Origin: Caldilineaceae bacterium
GTDB taxonomy: Bacteria > Chloroflexota > Anaerolineae > Caldilineales > Caldilineaceae
Direction: 5' to 3'
Assembly: GCA_019637645.1 (NCBI GenBank)
Contig: JAHBVH010000087.1
Span: 1-35,409 of the forward strand
DNA length: 35,409 bases
Numbering within the stretch: the stretch's first letter is position 1; each line of letters starts with the position of its first letter. Below the pieces are notes generated by a model. That model made no database searches. It was not told where the DNA came from and saw nothing but the letters and a program-made list of their open reading frames with translations. The position numbers and the translations under genes were made by a program. Below, in pieces: positions 31,190-35,409 of this stretch.

Positions 31190-32392
31190 TCATAGGTGCC
31201 ACCACAAGACGCCATAGAAATTCACCATAACACCGGCCAGGATCAAGAAACGCATTGCGCCAGAAATGCGCGTTGACGCGGCCAACGCCAGCAATACCAT
31301 GACCGGGGTCATAAAATCTAAACTGAACCGATAGCCAAATTGCCACCACCCGGTATTGTAGTAGAGTGCCAAGGGAACCAACAAGAGAAGTAGAGCCGTC
31401 CAACCGCCAATCACCAGCCAGGAACGGGTGCGAGCCCTGGCTAGATAGAGGAGCGCCGGGGTGGTGAGCAGCAGGCTCATCCCTTGGGGATCAGGCTTCC
31501 AAAAATTGATCTCATCATCCCACTGCGGGCCAGCCAATGCCATTGCCCACAGATTTTTGGGTAAGTAGTGGAGATGGAATTGGCCGTAGTAATGTAAATC
31601 CGGCGCTAGTTCGTCCGCCACATTCTCGGTTACATAGCCAAAATCGAGCGGATTGCCAAAACGCGCTTGGTTATAGAGCAAGAGTGCGCCGATCACGACA
31701 AAGAGAGGAAGCGCCGTTTGACCTGCCCAGCGTAATAAGCGGGGCCAATCCAGACGTGGCTGCTGCGTCCTCAGATGGGTCGCTGCAATGCCAAACAGGA
31801 GCGGCCAAGTGAGCAACGTGTTGGGACGCCCCGCCACCGCCAAGGCCAGCGCGCTGCCCACCAACCAAGGTGATCGTCCTTCGATGGCCAGCCAGACCGC
31901 CAAGGCCACAAAGGTGACAGTACAGATCTGGGCAACAAACCAGACCGAGCCAATCGTTGCCATATACCAATGGACACAACCCAGGCCAAAGAGTAACGTC
32001 AGCCAGAGATTATCACCAGTGCTTAGCTGCGTCCACTGTTGGCGCGCCAAAGCACTCAGCAGCAGAAAGATCAGCGCGACATTGGCGGCCCCAAAGAGCG
32101 CTACAAAGAAAACTGTATTCACTTGCGCAACGCCGAGCAGGGCCACACTGGGCAACATCAAGAGCGCGGGCAAGGGTGGAAATGGCACATACCAGCGGCC
32201 TGCATATTGCGTCAGATCATGGGTATTCGGTGGCGCAGCCAAGTAAAGACGCCCCTGCAAGAAGGCATCGGCCAGGTGATTAAAATAGGCCACATCGGGA
32301 GTCTCGGCATGACCAAAATAGCGAGCCGTTCCCCAATAGATGGTAAACGCAAGTAGCCCAACCAGTGCAGCGAGGACAACGCGCTTGTTCAA
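31190..32392 (-). CDS. Polytopic membrane protein, GT-C glycosyltransferase-like
   Basis: A 400-residue protein with about ten membrane helices. An early periplasmic-side loop contains YFNHLADAFLQGRLYL and YAGRWYVPFPPLPALLMLP. A late conserved-looking segment, YYNTGWWQFGYRFSLDFMTP, precedes the last helices. This arrangement is common in bacterial GT-C-like proteins of unknown specificity; there is no formal motif to fix a sugar or acceptor. The TTG start at 32392 is accepted because AAAGG lies 7 bases upstream and no ATG precedes the first helix. It lies 60 bp downstream of the amidotransferase gene on the same strand, so the two may be co-transcribed. Confidence 0.68.
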   Translation of the reverse strand: MNKRVVLAALVGLLAFTIYWGTARYFGHAETPDVAYFNHLADAFLQGRLYLAAPPNTHDLTQYAGRWYVPFPPLPALLMLPSVALLGVAQVNTVFFVALFGAANVALIFLLLSALARQQWTQLSTGDNLWLTLLFGLGCVHWYMATIGSVWFVAQICTVTFVALAVWLAIEGRSPWLVGSALALAVAGRPNTLLTWPLLFGIAATHLRTQQPRLDWPRLLRWAGQTALPLFVVIGALLLYNQARFGNPLDFGYVTENVADELAPDLHYYGQFHLHYLPKNLWAMALAGPQWDDEINFWKPDPQGMSLLLTTPALLYLARARTRSWLVIGGWTALLLLLVPLALYYNTGWWQFGYRFSLDFMTPVMVLLALAASTRISGAMRFLILAGVMVNFYGVLWWHL

Positions 32393-32452
32393 GGAAAGAC
32401 CTTTCTTTGGCAGCGACGGCGATCAGGTGACAATGGTATATTGGCGCTGTGA

Positions 32453-33154
32453 TTACGCTTGCAAAAAGTTCAAGATCCACTGTGCCGCCGTCGCCCCATC
32501 TGGTGAACCTTCTTGCAACGACGCCATGGCCCGTTGGGCAACTTCAGCACCGGCTTTTGCGCCTAATACGTCGATCAGCGTCTGCATAAACGCTGCCGAA
32601 AATTCAGGATGGCCCTGAATCCCCAGCACCTGATCGCCCATGACAAAGATCGTATTAGGACAAAAGGAATCCCCAGCCAGCCGTACAGCCCTTTTGGGCA
32701 AGCGCACGACTTGGTCTTGGTGACAAAAATAGAGTTGTGCTTGGGCAAGCGAGGGGGTCATCCACGGGGGTGTGCTCGACAGCGCGAAGCGTCGTAGTCC
32801 CATTCCCCAGCCACGTTCTGATTTTTCGGCGTGGCCGCCCAGCGCATGCGCCAAAAGTTGATGACCAAAGCAGATACCGACTAGCTTTTGACCAGCGGCA
32901 TAGCTCTGCTGAACAAAGGTGATCAACGCAGCAATCCAAGGGTCAGGATCGTAAACCCCTTGGGGGCTTCCTGTGATCAGATAGGCGTCGCAGTCGTGTA
33001 GGTCTTGGGGGAATTCGCCTTCGGTTACACGGTATTCGATCAGGGTTAGCGAATGGGGAATTTGTGCGAAGAAGGTTTGGAAATTCTGTCGTTCTGGCAG
33101 GTTAAAGACGCGTTCATCGGCTGGCGTCGTCGCGTTCAAAAGCCCTAGTCTCAT
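32453..33154 (-). CDS. Class I glutamine amidotransferase-like protein
   Basis: A 233-residue cytoplasmic protein with the complete class I GATase triad: Cys95 in the nucleophile elbow LVGICFGHQLLA, and His182 and Glu184 in IQGHPEFS. The oxyanion-strand segment AYLITGSPQGVYDPDPWI fits free-standing amidotransferases of the YfeJ/GuaA-like group (including gamma-glutamyl hydrolases acting on small molecules). No synthetase partner is adjacent, so it probably acts alone on a gamma-glutamyl compound or with a distant partner. The start ATG 33154 follows AAGGGA at 5 bases. It is upstream of the membrane protein on the same strand. Confidence 0.86.
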   Translation of the reverse strand: MRLGLLNATTPADERVFNLPERQNFQTFFAQIPHSLTLIEYRVTEGEFPQDLHDCDAYLITGSPQGVYDPDPWIAALITFVQQSYAAGQKLVGICFGHQLLAHALGGHAEKSERGWGMGLRRFALSSTPPWMTPSLAQAQLYFCHQDQVVRLPKRAVRLAGDSFCPNTIFVMGDQVLGIQGHPEFSAAFMQTLIDVLGAKAGAEVAQRAMASLQEGSPDGATAAQWILNFLQA

Positions 33155-33384
33155 ATGTCCCTTATCATTTTCTCGTTGGAGTCAGCTGCGCTGGTCATGG
33201 GAAACTCGCCAATCCGCAAAAGCACCCAAGGGTGCCACTGCATTGTAGCGCAATCGAACGGTTCTGTATAGTCAGCTGACAACAAAAGGACGTATTTTAT
33301 TGTAGAAATAGTCAGCAACCAAGGGCGAGATTGGGCATGCTTCGATCTCGGTATTCGCTAGGAGCGATGCTAAATTGGGGGAAT

Positions 33385-33414
33385 CTCACAGGTTACGAGG
33401 GAGTAACCTGTGAG
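33385..33414. repeat. Hairpin 3' of the DJ-1/PfpI-like gene
   Basis: CTCACAGGTTAC (33385-33396) and GTAACCTGTGAG (33403-33414) are perfect 12-bp inverted repeats with a 6-base loop. They start 21 bases after the stop of the 33436-33981 gene on the - strand. The stretch 33155-33435 shows nothing else beyond this and a repeated GTCAGCTG. Confidence 0.6.
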
Positions 33415-33435
33415 GCGTTAGGGTACCAATCAGCA

Positions 33436-33981
33436 CTAGATTTGGTGTGGCTTGGCGGTTGTCAACAGGGTGGATGGGGGGTGGCTACTCAACCCTTCCT
33501 TGTGTAAAAGGGACGTGGCAACCGTCCTGCCCAAAGCCATGAGATCATCGACTTGGGTATAGGTCACAATATCTTGGCGAGGAATTGCCAGCGTGTGCAA
33601 GATCGACTGATTGACTACACTGCGGTCATAGACGACAAACTTTGCCCCATGCTGCGCACAGCGCGTCAATAGTGCATGAACCCGCGGATCGTTCTCTAAC
33701 CGTTTTATCGCAGCACGGCTACAGGGCAAAATCAGACAAGCTGCCTGGTCCAACAGAGGGCCGATGTCGTTGAGCGAGAGATCGGCGTGAATCAGCATGC
33801 CGTTCCGCCCCACCGCACTTAGCCCATTCACGCCGACCACGCGCACACACAAACCCACTTGACGCAAACTAACGGTGAAGATCGTTGCGGGAATTTCCTC
33901 AAAGAGTTCGCCCCACAACACGAAGTTGCACCGGAGGGCTTTGGACGCCTTGCGCTTCGATGTAGTTTTTCGGAGGTCCAT
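33436..33981 (-). CDS. Degenerate DJ-1/PfpI-like protein
   Basis: A 181-residue protein. Residues 15-100 follow the DJ-1/PfpI pattern: a start strand, then ELFEEIPATIFTVSLRQVGLCVRVVGVNGL, an aspartate-containing segment (GMLIHADLSLNDI) and a strand ending LILPC where the family has LPGG. The position of the nucleophile elbow (normally AAICAG) reads AKFVVYDRS, with no Cys. It is therefore probably not a working hydrolase or glyoxalase; a binding or sensing role is possible. The fold call is by eye. ATG 33981 is chosen because AGGGAAGGA lies upstream; a frame extending to 34044 adds 21 residues with no support. It is divergent from the STAND gene. Confidence 0.5.
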   Translation of the reverse strand: MDLRKTTSKRKASKALRCNFVLWGELFEEIPATIFTVSLRQVGLCVRVVGVNGLSAVGRNGMLIHADLSLNDIGPLLDQAACLILPCSRAAIKRLENDPRVHALLTRCAQHGAKFVVYDRSVVNQSILHTLAIPRQDIVTYTQVDDLMALGRTVATSLLHKEGLSSHPPSTLLTTAKPHQI

Positions 33982-34253
33982 GTTGAATTTTCCTTCCCTG
34001 CCACTTGGGTTAACGCTCCTATTGCCTAAGAAATTGGTTGCCATGATACGCTGCCGGCTACCCGCCTTCCCGCAGTTGCCATAAGCCGATGTTTCTTGAT
34101 GAGTGGATACCCGTATTAACTAGCAGGGCTCTATCATACACGCATTTGTAGACCAATGACCTACTCAATTCCTATATAATTTCTATTGATTTGGCAAAGG
34201 CCCGAAACCTATCGAAAACCTATTGAGTTTTAGAGGCAGCGTTGAAATCGACA

Positions 34254-34282
34254 TTGACTTATGTTATGGTGTTTTCTGTAAG
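34254..34282 (+). promoter_or_regulatory. Candidate promoter of the STAND gene in the divergent region
   Basis: TTGACT (34254-34259) and TGTAAG (34277-34282) are 17 bases apart, 65 bases before the STAND start. This is a fair -35 and a weak -10. The 365-bp divergent region 33982-34346 is visibly more AT-rich than most of the window. It also contains a TATAAT at 34175-34180 without a fitting -35, and a short direct repeat (CGAAACCTAT, CGAAAACCTAT at about 34203-34223). Confidence 0.35.
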
Positions 34283-34346
34283 CAGTTTGTGCTGCAGTGG
34301 TCTCGTGATCTCTAGCATTGATTCAACCTATGGATGAGGAGCGCGT

Positions 34347-35409
34347 ATGGAGCAACAGCCTTTCCCTCTACCTTCTACGCAAATAGACACACTCATAAAA
34401 CAAGCACTCAAAGATTGGCATGCCGCTATCACCGTTGATCCTGCCTTTCAACACTTTTACCGCTATCGTCAATGGCAGCAGAAAACAGGCGGCAAAGCAA
34501 AATTAGCCCTCAACCACTTTCTGATGGAAGGCATTAAGCTGTTGCAAGAACGCAATGAACAGGCCGCCCAATTCTTGCAGGCACGCTATTTGGATCAGAA
34601 ATCCATGCAATGGATCATGAATCAGCTGAATTTGGCCGAAAGCACCCTATATGCCTTACAACGGCAAGCCGTGACCCAGCTAGCGGAGACGTTGATAGAC
34701 CTAGAGCAAACCAACGCTACCCAGCAAAAGCACGCCATGCTTGATCGGCTAGGCCCACCGGGCTATCTGGAAGCGGTTGGGATTGAGGCAAAGCGGCAAC
34801 AGTTGCAGACGTTGGTCAAGACAAGCGGCCCCCCTTGGCTGATTGCCATCGAAGGCATTGGTGGTATCGGCAAGACAACCCTTGCCCATGCCTTGCTCCA
34901 GCACTTAATAGAGCAGGGAGAAGTGGACGAAGTCGGTTGGCTGAGCGTGCAACAGGAACGGTTGACTGTCATGGGGCAGTTGGAGGCAGATTCCGCACCA
35001 GCCTGGAGCACCGCCCAACTGCTAGAAGAACTGGCCAAGCAGCTCCTCCCAGGCAGGAGCAGTACATCGCCAGAGCACTTGGTTACTGCGTTGCGCGCCC
35101 ATCTCAAAGAAGTGCCCCATGTCATTGTCATTGACAATTTAGAATCACTGGCGGATGTCGAAACGTTACTGCCCACTTTGCAAAGGCTAACCAATCCGAC
35201 CAAATTTATCCTCACCTCTCGCGAAAGCCTCTTCGGCGTCGCTCACCTGTATCATGCCAAGCTGGAAGAATTGAGTTTGCCCAATGCCGTACAGCTGATC
35301 CGGCAAGAAGCACAGATCTGTGGCCTACCAGTGCTAGCCACGAGCAAAGATAGCGACCTGATCCCAATTTATGAAACCGTGGGGGGGAATCCGTTAGCCT
35401 TGCGTTTGG
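34347..35409 (+). CDS. STAND (NB-ARC-like) NTPase with N-terminal HTH-like region, partial
   Basis: The open frame runs off the window after 354 codons. Residues 1-125 are helical, and 76-115 (FLQARYLDQKSMQWIMNQL then NLAESTLYALQRQA) look like a sigma-region-4 or ArpU-type helix-turn-helix. The NTPase core follows, with Walker A EGIGGIGKTT (169-178), Walker B VIVIDN (Asp263), the sensor KFILTSR (Arg292) and GGNPLALRL, equivalent to the GLPLA motif of NB-ARC proteins. STAND NTPases assemble on sensing a ligand and switch on a linked effector; bacterial ones serve as regulators or antiphage sensors. The C-terminal sensor region is beyond the edge. GAGGAG lies 5 bases before ATG 34347. It is divergent from the DJ-1-like gene. 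Confidence 0.85.
   Translation, partial: MEQQPFPLPSTQIDTLIKQALKDWHAAITVDPAFQHFYRYRQWQQKTGGKAKLALNHFLMEGIKLLQERNEQAAQFLQARYLDQKSMQWIMNQLNLAESTLYALQRQAVTQLAETLIDLEQTNATQQKHAMLDRLGPPGYLEAVGIEAKRQQLQTLVKTSGPPWLIAIEGIGGIGKTTLAHALLQHLIEQGEVDEVGWLSVQQERLTVMGQLEADSAPAWSTAQLLEELAKQLLPGRSSTSPEHLVTALRAHLKEVPHVIVIDNLESLADVETLLPTLQRLTNPTKFILTSRESLFGVAHLYHAKLEELSLPNAVQLIRQEAQICGLPVLATSKDSDLIPIYETVGGNPLALRL

Noticed and set aside
34175..34180. TATAAT in the divergent region as the STAND promoter
   Set aside because: No acceptable -35 lies 16-18 bases upstream; the TTGACT/TGTAAG pair is slightly better placed.

Overview
The window is about 35.4 kb of moderately GC-rich bacterial DNA with roughly twenty protein genes. 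No rRNA, tRNA, transposase gene or CRISPR array was seen. The gene mix suggests a member of the Chloroflexota: GT-C membrane proteins (one with a C-terminal ILEI-type domain), a DUF2723 protein, a BTAD/AAA/TPR regulator, a Tat-exported HtrA protease with a PepSY tail, a phytanoyl-CoA-dioxygenase-like oxygenase and many dispersed palindromes. This assignment is inference from gene families; no phylogenetic marker gene is present.

Layout. 1-6946 (+): a two-domain acetyltransferase, a TatA-type translocase subunit, an MgtA-type P-type ATPase and, overlapping it by 8 bp, an MprF-type lysyl-phosphatidylglycerol synthase/flippase. 6963-9456 (-): a NarL-family two-component pair transcribed histidine kinase first, with a good sigma70-type promoter. 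Between the two genes lies a tandem array in which every 13-bp unit carries its own ribosome-binding site and ATG. 9457-11650 (+): an HtrA/DegP protease with a twin-arginine signal, then a 60-residue membrane protein. 11712-13584 (+): a strong promoter, a structured leader of about 210 nt with cobalamin-riboswitch-like motifs, a UbiA/MenA-like prenyltransferase and a translationally coupled membrane protein.

13844-21401 is an envelope glycosylation block: a GT-C-like protein with an ILEI-type domain, a polyprenyl-phosphate mannosyltransferase (convergent), a DUF2723 GT-C protein and an ABC exporter half with an unusual Walker B. 21470-26159 (-) reads as a catabolic or modifying set: a small membrane protein, an enolase-superfamily enzyme, a PhyH-family oxygenase and a ThDP enzyme. 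26641-30030 (+) is a large ATP-dependent transcriptional regulator. 30075-33154 (-) holds a Gfo/Idh/MocA oxidoreductase, another multi-pass membrane protein and a class I amidotransferase. The right end has a degenerate DJ-1/PfpI-like gene (-) divergent from a STAND NTPase with an N-terminal helical, HTH-like region, which runs off the window.

Intergenic DNA is full of structure. Four copies of an element of about 84 bp have two nested dyads (outer arms around TTACG, inner arms AGACCTGACAGGTTT/AAACCTGTCAGGTCT). Two copies are exactly 84 bp and flanked by perfect 5-bp direct repeats (TGGCT; AAGGA), the signature of a small non-autonomous mobile element. Simpler palindromes related to the inner dyad lie mostly just 3' of genes. 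The items I find most worth following are the SD-ATG tandem array (7619-7692), the nested-palindrome element family, the structured leader at 11741-11959, and the STAND/DJ-1-like pair at the right edge.
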